Of a stretch of 64,000 bases of DNA, positions 45,323 to 55,482 are shown one piece after another (within the stretch, counting starts at the first letter, position 1; each line of letters starts with the position of its first letter). Location of the stretch: the NCBI GenBank assembly GCA_023053685.1, contig JALIGW010000214.1:10001-74000 (forward strand). The letters run 5' to 3'. Position numbers and translations under genes: made by a program. The stretch is from Diadophis punctatus similis (lineage: Eukaryota > Chordata > Lepidosauria > Squamata > Dipsadidae). The notes beneath the pieces were generated by a model. It had not been told where the DNA came from and did no database searches. It saw only the letters and a list, made by a program, of their open reading frames with translations.

Positions 45323-46018
45323 TTATGCTGAATCTTCTTCGTCAGTGGTCATTGAAAATGGGTCTTTGTCTGAAAGTGGAATTTCAGCATATTTTGTGAG
45401 ATGGATGGCTTTGTTTTGTGCCATCCCTTCCACAGTAGACTGAATGAGATTTCGGAGGAGGGGAATTATGCAAGGTAACAAAAGCAATCCTAACAGTACC
45501 AATCCTAACATAAATGCTGCTTGCTTCCAATTTCTGAAAATGCCTCCCAAGAAACCATTATCGTCCAATACACCTGTCCATGTTTGAACAGGGACATGGA
45601 CCAGTTTTCGAAGGTCAGCAGTAAGATCAGCAACCACTTTTCCTGTTTCATCAATTTCTAGGCAACAGTTGGTTAGGTTGAACTTCCCACATACTCCCCC
45701 TTCTCTTGCTAGCAAATAATCAAGTGCTAATCGGTTTTGATATACAGCTGTGTGCAATTTATCCTGGGCTTTTGCCAATATATTCAATGCAGCAGAAATG
45801 CGTCGGCTGCCTAATTCTAATACTGCTTGTAAGCGAATAATACGATTAAGCATGTAAATAGGTGTGCGATATCCCCAAGAACCATCCTCTGCCCAAGTGG
45901 CAGGATCATAATAAGCAATGATGCGTTCAGGAGGCCATTCATCATCCTTCCATCTGCCCACCTGAATGCCTGCATAGCCATCTGAACTTATTGCTTCCCT
46001 CTTTTTTCTCGCCCAGGT
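45323..46018 (-). pseudogene. env: Outer ERV env, transmembrane (TM) part
   Basis: This frame covers the C-terminal half of the envelope of the outer ERV. It is open upstream of the first GTG at 45961 and contains a furin-type site RKKR (45998-46009). A helical region and the CX6CC motif of gamma-type TM subunits ([10 protein letters not shown]) follow. After these come a membrane anchor ([16 protein letters not shown]) and a cytosolic tail with TAA just before the polypurine tract. The subunit itself is unbroken, but it is cut off from the surface subunit by the LINE at 46024-50686, so no complete env can be made here. Confidence 0.8.
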
Positions 46019-46025
46019 ATCATAT

Positions 46026-46072
<47 letters not shown>

Positions 46073-46262
46073 TTAAATTTATATACCGCCCTTCTCCAGG
46101 GGACTCAGGGCGGTGAACAGCCAAGTAAAAAACATTAAAATACATTTAAACCAAGTAAAAAACATTAAAATACATTTAAAATAAAATATTCAATATGGCC
46201 CTAATTTAATACAATTAAAATTTAGTAAAATCTTAAAATTTTTAAAAACCCCAAAAACTTTT

Positions 46263-46832
46263 TCACGCCAGCCCGGCTTGATAAAAATAATGTGTCTTGA
46301 GGGCACGGCGGAAGGTGGACAGGTCGTGAATTGTTCTTAAGTCTGGAGGGAGCTGATTCCAGAGGGTGGGTGCTCCCACAGAGAAGGCCCTCCCCCTGGG
46401 CGTCACCAGCCTACACTGCTTGGCTGATGGCACCCCGAGGAGGCCCTCTCTGTGGGAGCGCACTGGTCGATGGGAGGCAGTTTGTGGCAGCAGGCGGTCT
46501 CGGAGATACCTAGGTCCAATGCCATGGAGCGCTTTAAAGGTAGTAACAAGCACCTTGAAGCGCACCCGGTAGACCACCGGAAGCCAGTGCAGCTCGCGCA
46601 GGAGGGGTGTTATATGGGAGCGCCAATTAGCCCCCGAAACCACCCGCGCGGCCGCATTCTGGATCAGTTGGAGCCTCCGGGTGCTCTTCATGGGGAGCCC
46701 CATGTAGAGAGCATTACAGTAGTCCAGACGCGACGTGACCAGGGCATGGGTGACTGTGCACAGGGAATCCCGATCCAGAAAGGGCCGCAACTGGCGTATC
46801 AGGCGGACCTGATAAATGGTCGATGGTATCAA
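46263..46832 (-). CDS. CR1/L3 LINE ORF2, C-terminal part after frameshift
   Basis: It holds 189 codons with LRPFLDRDSLCTVTHALVTS, RLDYCNALYMGLP, IQNAAARVV and AFSVGAPTLWNQLPPDLRT, the conserved C-terminal domain of CR1-group ORF2. It overlaps the previous frame by 4 nt in a different register. Confidence 0.8.
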   Translation of the reverse strand: MIPSTIYQVRLIRQLRPFLDRDSLCTVTHALVTSRLDYCNALYMGLPMKSTRRLQLIQNAAARVVSGANWRSHITPLLRELHWLPVVYRVRFKVLVTTFKALHGIGPRYLRDRLLPQTASHRPVRSHREGLLGVPSAKQCRLVTPRGRAFSVGAPTLWNQLPPDLRTIHDLSTFRRALKTHYFYQAGLA

Positions 46833-49285
46833 CCCCTGGTCACAGCTGTCAGATGGTCCTCTAAGGACAGCTGTGGATCCAGGAGGACACCCAGATTGCG
46901 AGCCCTTTCGGCGGGGGCTAGAGACTCGCCCCCGATAGTCAGAGATGGAATCATCTGACTATATCGAGACGCTGGGAACCACAGCCACTCCGTCTTGGAA
47001 GGGTTGAGCCTGAGTCGGTTTCTCCCCATCCAGATCCGCACAGCTTCCAGGCACCGGGACATCACTTCAAGGGCATCATTGGGGTGGCCTGGGGTGGAAA
47101 TGTACAGCTGTGTATCATCGGCGTACTGATGGTACTTCACCCCAAAGCCACGGATGATCTCACCCAGCGGCTTCACATAGATGTTGAACAGAAGGGGCGA
47201 GAGAATCGACCCCTGGGGCACTCCATATGTAAGAGGCCTCGAGGACGACCTCTGCCCCCCTGCCAATACAAACTGCGACCGGTTGGAGAGAAAGGAGGAG
47301 AACCAACGAAAAACGGTGCCCCCTATCCCTAACTCTTCCAGCCGGTGCAGCATGATACCATGGTCGATGGTATCAAAAGCTGCTGAGAGGTCTAATAGGA
47401 CCAGGACAGAGGAACAACCCCTGTCTCGAGCCCTCCAGAGATCATCAACCAATGCGACCAATGCCGTTTTCGTGCTGTGCCCGGCCCTGAAACCCGACTG
47501 GAACGGATCTAGGTATGATGATTCCTCCAAGTACTGGGGAAACTGTCGTGCGACCACACTCTCAACAACCTTCGCCACGAAGCGAAGGTTGGAGACAGGG
47601 CGATAGTTAGCTAAAATTGCTGGGTCCAGAGAGGGCTTCTTGAGGAGAGGCCTCACCACCGCTTCTTTCAAAGCCGTGGGGAAGTAACCCTCCCCCAAAG
47701 AGGCGTTAATAATTCCCTGGAGCCAGCCTCGTGTAACCTCCCGGGTAGCCAGCACTAACCAGGAGGGACACGGGTCCAATAAACATGTGGCTGCACTGAG
47801 CCTGCCCAGAATCTTGTCCACATCCTCAGGGGTCACCGAGTCAAACTCTTCCCAGATAACGTTCTCAAGACTATTCCCTGTCACCGCGTCCGTATCCACC
47901 CAGTTGGAGTCCAGTTCCCCCTGAATCTGAGCGATTTTGTCATGTAGATATCGTCCAAAGTCCTCAGCCCTGCCTTCCAGGGGATCCTCCCGCGCTTCTT
48001 GATGGAGTAAGGAACGGGTTACCCTGAACAGGGCTGTTGGACGATTCTCTGATGACGCGATAAGAGCGGAAAAATACTTTGATTTCTCCGCTTTTATCGC
48101 CACTAGGTAGGTCTTAATATGCGACCTTACCAGTGTTCGATCAGATTCAGAGAGACTGGCCCTCCAACCGTTCTCTAGGCGTCTTTTCCGGCGCTTCATC
48201 TCCCTCAGCTCCTCAGTAAACCAGGGAGCCGAGCGGGATCGGAGCCGAGTCAGAGGCCGCAAAGGCACAACTCGGTCCAAGGCCCCACCGGCCGCCCTGT
48301 CCCAGGCGGCAACCAGGTCCTCGGCCGAGTTGAGGGCTAGATCATCAGGAAGTGGCCCAAGCTCCGTCTGGAACCTGTCCGGGTCCATCAGGCGCCTGGG
48401 GCGGACCCATCTAACTGGTTCCGCCTCCCTGCGGCGTGGGGAAGCGGTATGGAGGTCTAGGTGAAGGAGTGAGTGATCTGACCATGACAAGGGTTTAATG
48501 ACTACATCCCCTATATCAAGACCATTCAACCACTGGCCAGAGACAAAAATCAAGTCTAGAGTGTGTCCTCCCTCATGTGTGGGGCCATGAACTAACTGGG
48601 TTAGGTCCATGGCCGTCATGGAAGCCAAGAACTCCCGAGCCAACTCAGATGTTTCACCAACGGATGGCAGGTTGAAATCTCCCATGACCAAAAGCCTGGG
48701 TGTGTCAACCGCCACCGTGGCTATCGTGTCGAGTAGCTCAGGCAGGGCAGCTGCTACGCGGCAGGGAGCCAGGTACGTAAGCAGCAAGCCCTTCTGAACC
48801 CCATGGCCCCATTTCACAAGGAGGGACTCACAACCAGCTATCTGTGGCACAGTGGTCTCCCTTGGCCCAAGACCCTCATTAATAACAACCGCCACCCCCC
48901 CGCCCCTCCCCTGAGCCCTCGGCTGATGGAATGCTCTGAAACCTGGTGGGCAAATCTCCACCAGAGGGACACCTCCCTCTGGCCCCAACCAGGTCTCCGT
49001 GATACCCGCCAGGTCCATTCCCCCCTCAACAATAAGATCGTGAATGAGGGGGCCTTTATTTACCATGGACCTGGCATTGCATAGCATCAGCCGAAGACTC
49101 GGGTCCTGAGTATCTAAGCCACCCAGTATCCGGGGTGAGCTGTAGAGACCGGGACGCGCAATCGCTTTTAAGCAGCGAGTGCGCATCCCCAATACATGAT
49201 ATGGTCTCTTGCTCCCGATTCCATATCTGCCCCTTCCCATCACCGTGCTGATGGCACAACCCTCATTCAAATGTCCATTTTCCAT
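46829..49285 (-). CDS. CR1/L3 LINE ORF2: endonuclease and reverse transcriptase
   Basis: This 818-residue frame encodes the retrotransposition enzyme. An APE-type endonuclease comes first, with CNAR near residue 70, ETWL near 95, MGDFNLP near 200 and SDHSLL near 270. The RT follows, with DLSAAFDTIDH near 645, a GVPQGSILSPLLFN block near 700 and the YADDTQLY catalytic box near 730. It stops at 46829-46831. The next frame (46832-46263) resumes the same protein, so a 1-nt loss in the GGGG run at 46834-46837 explains the stop. The catalytic residues listed are all present. The real start may be upstream or internal. Confidence 0.85.
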   Translation of the reverse strand: MENGHLNEGCAISTVMGRGRYGIGSKRPYHVLGMRTRCLKAIARPGLYSSPRILGGLDTQDPSLRLMLCNARSMVNKGPLIHDLIVEGGMDLAGITETWLGPEGGVPLVEICPPGFRAFHQPRAQGRGGGVAVVINEGLGPRETTVPQIAGCESLLVKWGHGVQKGLLLTYLAPCRVAAALPELLDTIATVAVDTPRLLVMGDFNLPSVGETSELAREFLASMTAMDLTQLVHGPTHEGGHTLDLIFVSGQWLNGLDIGDVVIKPLSWSDHSLLHLDLHTASPRRREAEPVRWVRPRRLMDPDRFQTELGPLPDDLALNSAEDLVAAWDRAAGGALDRVVPLRPLTRLRSRSAPWFTEELREMKRRKRRLENGWRASLSESDRTLVRSHIKTYLVAIKAEKSKYFSALIASSENRPTALFRVTRSLLHQEAREDPLEGRAEDFGRYLHDKIAQIQGELDSNWVDTDAVTGNSLENVIWEEFDSVTPEDVDKILGRLSAATCLLDPCPSWLVLATREVTRGWLQGIINASLGEGYFPTALKEAVVRPLLKKPSLDPAILANYRPVSNLRFVAKVVESVVARQFPQYLEESSYLDPFQSGFRAGHSTKTALVALVDDLWRARDRGCSSVLVLLDLSAAFDTIDHGIMLHRLEELGIGGTVFRWFSSFLSNRSQFVLAGGQRSSSRPLTYGVPQGSILSPLLFNIYVKPLGEIIRGFGVKYHQYADDTQLYISTPGHPNDALEVMSRCLEAVRIWMGRNRLRLNPSKTEWLWFPASRYSQMIPSLTIGGESLAPAERARNLGVLLDPQLSLEDHLTAVTRG

Positions 49286-50691
49286 AGACTGCTCCCCAAT
49301 CCCTCGCCCAACATCCTCTCGCTCGTTACCCCCTGCCGGGCTATGCGCCAGCCTAGGAGGATTTCCCCCCCAATCCCCCTTGGTTGTATTCCCATTCCCC
49401 TTAAAACATATTTATACATTAATTTAAACAAAAAACCTCTTAAACCCCTTTTTGTTGCATGCCATCTCTCAGGGCTCCAAAGCCCGTCATCGAGGAAGGC
49501 CCTTGATAATACAGGGGGCCATCGCCGCGAGGGGGGGCATCTCGCAGTGCAAGCAGTTCCCTTGGAGAGTAGCCCATCACATAAATGGTGGGGTGAGGAG
49601 AGGGGGCTCCAGATCCATAAAAGTCATATTTCGAGGGGTTGAAGATGTAAAAAGATGTTGAAGAGGCTAAAGCAAGGAGGTTGAGGTTTGGGCCCCTACA
49701 TTCTCCCACAATGAAGGGGCAGTCAGATTACGTGTCTGCAGGCAGGAAAGCCGACCCGTCCATTCTCTCACAATGGTAGATGATAAGAAGTTCTGGTGAG
49801 CAAAACTCCGTTCCAGCCTGCTGATAAGAATAAGTTTCCATCGGACTAGCCTCAGTAGCTCCAGCCCGCCTACCATCTCTTTCCCCTCAAGCCAGAAGTC
49901 ACTGGATAACAGATGGAAATAGATGATATATTGCCAAGTTCGAAGGAGGGAGCAAAAACATTACCTATAAGGTAAATGATGATGATAGTAATAAAATGCC
50001 CAGAAGTTATATAATGGCCATAAGATGTATAATTGGCCTGTAAGATGATCCCCGAGGCAGCTGGACAATAAACCTCGGTCTATTCAATCTGGGTCTGTGG
50101 AAGGGCGTGCTGCAAAAGATGGCATAGATGTCAACAAATGCCAGCAGCAACACCAGCGGCATCCTCACAGCAGCTTAGCAACTCCGGCAGCTCCAGGTTT
50201 TTCCAGCTGCCGGCATAACCCAGATAGAAATCTGGGAGGGTGCACCAAACCCCCTCTACCAAGGGGGGGGTGCACCAGGCTTCCTCCATGTTCCGTTCCT
50301 CCCCGCTCTGCCAGAGCTCTGCTGGACCCCCCGACCATCTCCAGTCCCATGGGGGCCAGCATTCAGAGACCTGCCTGTTGTCAGAGTCCAGCAAGGTTCT
50401 CCACAAAGCTCCACAAAACTGCTAGAATAACTTGAAGCGTGAGTAACGTTGAGAGAAGCCATCGCCGCGGCTGCCTATCCCACATTGCTCCGCCTTTTTC
50501 CCCTTGTTGCTGAGCTGTCCTAATACCTATTCAGGCAAGAGACGGCTCGTTAGGCATGTCCAGCCTTCGGCTTACTGGGCGTGGGGCCAAACAAACAAAG
50601 TTGGCACCCAACGCCTGCAGAGACCCCCATTTCCTCACCATTTCCACAGCGTTCACCAGGGAGCTGCCATTCTAGCGCATGCTCACATCAT

Positions 50692-52458
50692 GCTCCTGGA
50701 CCCCAAGAGTTTGCTTGACTCTTAAAGTGAGAAGGAAGAAGGAGGGTTTGATCCATCCCAAAACACATGCCCCCCCCCCCAGTTTGGGGGAAGGTATTCA
50801 TAAGCAAAGGAACCACAAACCCAGTACATTCCTACAGGTGCTATCCACTTGTGTGTTGTTTTGGATATGTAGGAAAAGAAAGTGGCATTCAGTGAAATGG
50901 GCTGGGAGGCGTTGGCTGGGGAGATCCAAGTGTTATTGGCCCATATCCCTTGGCAGAGTAGCATGCCGACAGGGTGAGATCCATTCCTGAAAAAACAAAT
51001 ATTACCTATGACGTTGGTGGTCAATGTCCAAGTGGCCGGAGATGGCGATGACCGGAGAGTGAAATTGGACAATTTGGTTTGGTTGTTGATGTAATCTGGA
51101 TCGGCCTCATGCACTTCCCAAGTCCATTGTTCTCCCATGTTGGTACCTCCACATACAAAACAATTCATTACCCCAAGCGTGGTGGCTACCTGGGTGGCAA
51201 ATTCCATGAACAGATTACGGGCCTTGTCAGAAATGAGGGGAGAGGCCTTTTCCTCTAACTGGGCAAGGGTATCATATACAGACCACTGGATTCTTCGTAC
51301 CTCCGCAAGGCTTTGAACTTTGACTGTGATGAAGGTTAGAGGGTCTCTCCCTTTTCCATCAATCCCTATACCATAGCAGTCTATGCTGGGATGAGTGTGT
51401 TCTAACTCCATATAAACCCTATTGCTGTTTATGTACCGCCTGAAAGATTTAACCAGGCGTTGCCTGTGATCAAGACGATTATAGCAGCCTTTATAACCTC
51501 CCGCTGTGTGCAAACAGACAGCAAAAAATTGGTTGTGTTGGATAGGGTCCGAAATAAAGCAAGGGTGCATCTCGATCCCCCAGGGGGTTGCTGCTGGAAG
51601 GGGCTTGTTGCGATTACAAAGGTACTTGTCATTTTGCTTGTATGAGTCCCTCCATGATTGAGAGCCACATTTGCGGTAGGCGATTAAATCCATGGCTGCA
51701 CAAACATCAAAGGTGAGCACCCAGGGCTCTTGTTTGGTGCGTACTATGTGAGTCACATACTTTAAAAGTGCTGCCTCTGGATGGTCAGTTACTATTCCCA
51801 CCCCCGCCCAAAGGGTGATATTGTATCGGGTGAGGATGGTGGGACTATGGCAGGTGGTTGAAATGCCCTGGGTGCAAGTTGTGTATTGAGTCCCATTATG
51901 GATGCAGGTGGCTTGACCCTTGCAAGTTGCCGGGGGGATATTAGCAAAAAGTAAGGTACTGATGATGGTAGTCCCTTGTTGCACCTGAGTTATGCATCCT
52001 GAGCAATCCTTTACCGTTCCAGCAGAAACAGCCCGCTTGCGCCTGTGCAAAGGGGCTTGGCGTCCTTCTGGACTGGTAAAGGGGGGCAAGGTGGCATGAG
52101 GGACCTGTGGAGGGTGATTGTATTCTGCAAATCCCACCCACATTGCCAAAAACATGCATGTTAAAAGCAAAAACAATATAACAAGATGATACAGAAGATG
52201 TTTGCAAGACATGGGTACCATAAACATTTTGGAAAAGGAAAAGAGCTGGTTATGATAAGTGCAGCGAATAAAGGGACATCGAGATGGTGGCTCATAGGGA
52301 GGTGGGATGTCATCATCTTCCTCGAGGTGCCCCCGACCGTTTTCCTGGTAGGGCGGGGGAAGCTCGAGCGGTGGGTGGTTGAAGAGAGGGGGTTGCTCCA
52401 GGCTGGGCCCCGGGTTGGGATGGTTGGCAACCTCCAAGTCCTGGTTCTCCTGAGGCAT
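50692..52458 (-). pseudogene. env: Outer ERV env, leader and surface (SU) part
   Basis: The frame is open from 52458 to 50722. About 85 cytosol-type residues carry two PPPY motifs, followed by a hydrophobic segment (LVILFLLLTCMFLAMWVGF) and a basic cleavage site RRKR. A Cys-rich ectodomain follows, with several NxT/S sites and a CXXC motif (CFVC), as in gamma-type SU that pairs with a CX6CC TM. Near 50771-50780 a ten-G run on the minus strand shifts the frame, ending the ORF early. The coding sense continues to the LINE junction at about 50691. The start overlaps the end of pol by 146 nt. The copy is broken by the frameshift and by the LINE. Confidence 0.8.
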
Positions 52459-54942
52459 CTTCGTCCGAGACCTTTGGCAAGGGTGCTGTTTTGGGAAGAA
52501 AAGGTCTTACTTGTCGTCCCGGGACCCAAAGAACGCGATCAGGGAGCTCGATGGCAGCGTAACCTCTTCCCCACGTGATGAGGCCAGCCGGGCCCTTCCA
52601 AGTGGGATCCGGAAGTTCTCGATAGTAAATGGGTGGTCGTACCGGTGGTCCGACCGAGGTGGAGAAATGCCGTTCCGCTGCAGATGATGGTGGAGTTCCA
52701 GTTAAGTTTAAGAAGTTTATAGTATGTAAAGCTCTGTTAAGGATTTCTTGCTTCGATGGGAGGCCAGGGGGGTGTTTTTCCCGCTCAAATCGTTTAAGCG
52801 TTTGTTTTAGGGTCTGGTTGGCACGTTCAGAAATCGACTGGCCTTTGCTGTTGTAAGGAATACCAAACTTGTGTACTATTCCCCATTTTTTACAAAATGT
52901 TGCAAAAACAGCGCTGATGTAGGCAGGGCCATTGTCGGTTTTTATTTCTTGGGGGCATCCCATCGTAGCAAATGTGCGAAGACAATGATTGATAACGTGC
53001 TTGGTGGCTTCTCCTCTTTGCGGGGAGGCCATGATAAAATTTGAAAAAGTGTCAATAGTGACATGCAAATATTTCCATGGGGCAAAAGGAGGATATTGGG
53101 TGACATCCATTTGCCACAAGGTGCATGCATTCAAACCTCTGGGATTTACTCCCATAGGGAGGGAATTAGACTGCAAACTGCAGGTAGGACATTGCTGAAC
53201 AATGGCAGAAGCTTCAGCAGCAGAAAGGGAAAATTGTCTCATAAGAGCCCTTTTGTTCTGGTGAAAATAGTCATGACTTTCCCAGGGAGTAAGTGGGGCA
53301 GAAAAGAAAAGAGAACGTGCAGCCTGATCGGCACGAGCATTGCCCTCTGTTAACATCCCTGGGAATGGCTGGTGGCTTCGAATGTGGGCCACAAAAAATG
53401 GGTGTGTCCTATCATGAATATAACGCTGTAATGAAGAAAAAAGAGCCATTAGAGAAGGATCCAAGGAGGGGGAGAGGTAGGCCTGAAAAATATGGGAAAT
53501 AACATTAGCAACATACAAAGAGTCCACAATAAGGTTAAAAGGTTCATTGGGAAAAAGAGAAAAAGCCAGCAGAGAAGCGGCTAATTCTGCCCTCTGGGCC
53601 GAGGAGTGGCCTTGCGTTGTGTGGGATTGCCAGGCACCATCCTGAAAATAGGTGCAAGCGCCCTGGGTGGCGCTGCCATCAGCAAAAACAGTGACTGCTG
53701 ATGAAATAGGGAACAAAGCGCAAGGTGAGTGCCATGAAAGAGGCATGGTCTGCACTAAAGTTAATCGTGGGTCAGCTGGAAGGTGATATTGAATGTCACC
53801 ATGCCAGTCAGCAAGAGCCATTTGGAGTTCTTCCGACTCACGAAAGAACAAGTCCCACAATGGAAGGCGAATGGGAACAAAAAGGGAAATGGGCTCTGTG
53901 CCTGTGAGGTGGCGACAACGACCACGGCCTTTAAACAAAAGTGTGGAAAACAGAGAAGACCTAGAAGAAATGGTCTTACGAGGTGTGTGAGGCAAGTGGA
54001 GCCACTCAGTAATCAATAAAGAGGGAGTAGAAGTTATTTGACAAATCAACAAAGTAGGCAAAGACAGGGTGTTAAGTAAGATTAAAGAAAAAGGGGTGTC
54101 AGGTTGGATGCGGTCTACCCATTTCACAGACAAGGAGTCTGTGATGAGTGACAACACCGCCATCTGCTGGTCATTAAGTTGAATGAGGTCCGAAGGAGAA
54201 GTGGGCCCATGCAATGCAGAAAAAAGAGGGGCTAATTGGGCAGTGGTGAGGCCCATATAAGGACGGGCCCAGTTAATAGTGCCCAAAAACTGCTGAAGCT
54301 TTACAAGTGTCAGGGGGTTTGGCAAGGTCAATTTTGGCAAAAATGGCTGAGAAGTAGAGGCTAACAATTTATGGCCAAGATATAAAAAGGGTTCCTTGAC
54401 CTGTATCTTTTCAGGTGCCATTGTCATGCCATGAGAGGCCATGTGGGAAATCAGCCGAGATGCAATTGAAAAAAGGTCATTTGATGACATTTCGGCTCCT
54501 ATAAGAATGTCATCCATGTAATGATATAACAAAACAGAAGGGTACTGCAACCGGAAAGGCTGCAGCAAAAGATCAACAAAATACTGACACATTGAAGGAC
54601 TATTCAGCATCCCTTGCGGCAAGACAGTCCATTGATATCTCTTAGAAGGAGAAGCATTATTCAAAACAGGAACTGTAAAAGCAAAGAGCTGCCTATCACC
54701 ATGAGTGAGAGGAATAGAAAAAAAAGCATCTTTTATGTCCATAACCACAAGAGAAAATGTGCGAGGAATTAAATTTGGGTTAGGGAGACCCAACTGAAGA
54801 GCCCCCATTGGCTGAATAATCTTGTTAATGGCACGTAAATCCTGAAGAAAGCGCCAAGAGCCAGATTTTTTCTTAATGACAAATACAGGGGTGTTATATG
54901 GGCTCAAGGAAGGTTCCAAGTGCCCCTGCTGAAGCTGAGTTT
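52313..54942 (-). pseudogene. pol: Outer ERV pol: RT, RNase H, integrase (5' end displaced)
   Basis: It is open for about 875 codons. The RT contains NTPVFVIKKKSG, DIKDAFFSIPL and the YMDD box. The RNase H has acidic residues in FADGSA, RAELAA, IVDSLYV and NARADQ. The integrase has an HHCC zinc region and the DD35E residues in MDVTQY, KTDNGPAY and SERANQ, then a C-terminal domain ending near GRQVRPFLPK. Sequence style and order fit betaretroviruses. The N-terminal RT residues lie beyond an inserted ERV, at 61846-61970, flanked by GTTT. The frame itself has no internal stop. Confidence 0.85.
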
Positions 54943-55462
54943 TGTGAGAAATGAAATTATTTTAGTTAAAAATGACATGTAACAAGAACCATAGTGTAAC
55001 CATTTTGAATGATTTTGTAATGAAATAATGATGTGTGACAAAATGTAATATGTCAGCTTATTTTCACTTTTCTCAGAATAACAGGAAATGTTTTGACCAA
55101 TTTTGTGGGAACAGAGAGAGAACATGCTTGTTTTTCTCCTTTGTTATGAAGGGGATTAGCTAATGGGAATGTGCAGGTTCACACAGAAAGAGAGGAAGTG
55201 TGGAGCTGTCAGGATGATGAATATGTTCTGGGTTTTTCCTATGTTGTAAATATTGTGTTAGGATGTTACATAATGGAGGTTGGACGATATGATGGGAGGA
55301 GTAAGGTGGAGTCATGTTCATTATAAATCTATGTTTCAGGATAATGGCCTTGGTCTCTATTTTGTGTCATGGATGACCATGTAGGGACCCTTTGATCAAA
55401 GTGTAATTAAACTGTTTATATTGTACATAATTCTGGATTCCTGTTTAATTATTTTTCTCACA
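54943..55462 (+). repeat. 5' LTR of the inner ERV
   Basis: TGTGAGAAATG...TTCTCACA, 520 bp. TATAAA-like CATTATAAATC is near 55319 and an ATTAAA signal near 55407. It reads identical to 61326-61845. Confidence 0.9.
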
Positions 55463-55464
55463 AT

Positions 55465-55482
55465 TGGCGCTCCAACGAGGGC
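55465..55482 (+). other. Primer-binding site of the inner ERV
   Basis: TGGCGCTCCAACGAGGGC starts two bases after the LTR. It resembles lysine-tRNA-type sites (TGGCGCCCAACG...) but is not an exact match, so the primer is uncertain. A splice-donor-like GGTGAGTAG follows near 55679. Confidence 0.6.

Larger units (their letters stand above)
46024..50686 (-). mobile_element. Near full-length CR1/L3 LINE inserted in ERV env
   Basis: The 3' end (46024-46120, plus strand) shows an AAAT repeat and the complement of the GCCGCCCTGAGTCCC tail. Both flanks carry ATCAT (46019-46023 and 50687-50691), a plausible short target duplication. The 5' 1.4 kb (49286-50686) has no recognised ORF1 domain. ORF2 is nearly intact (next entries). 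Length is about 4.66 kb. Confidence 0.8.

Noticed and set aside
46331..47606. Plus-strand frames of 68-168 codons
   Set aside because: Antisense shadows of the LINE ORF2.
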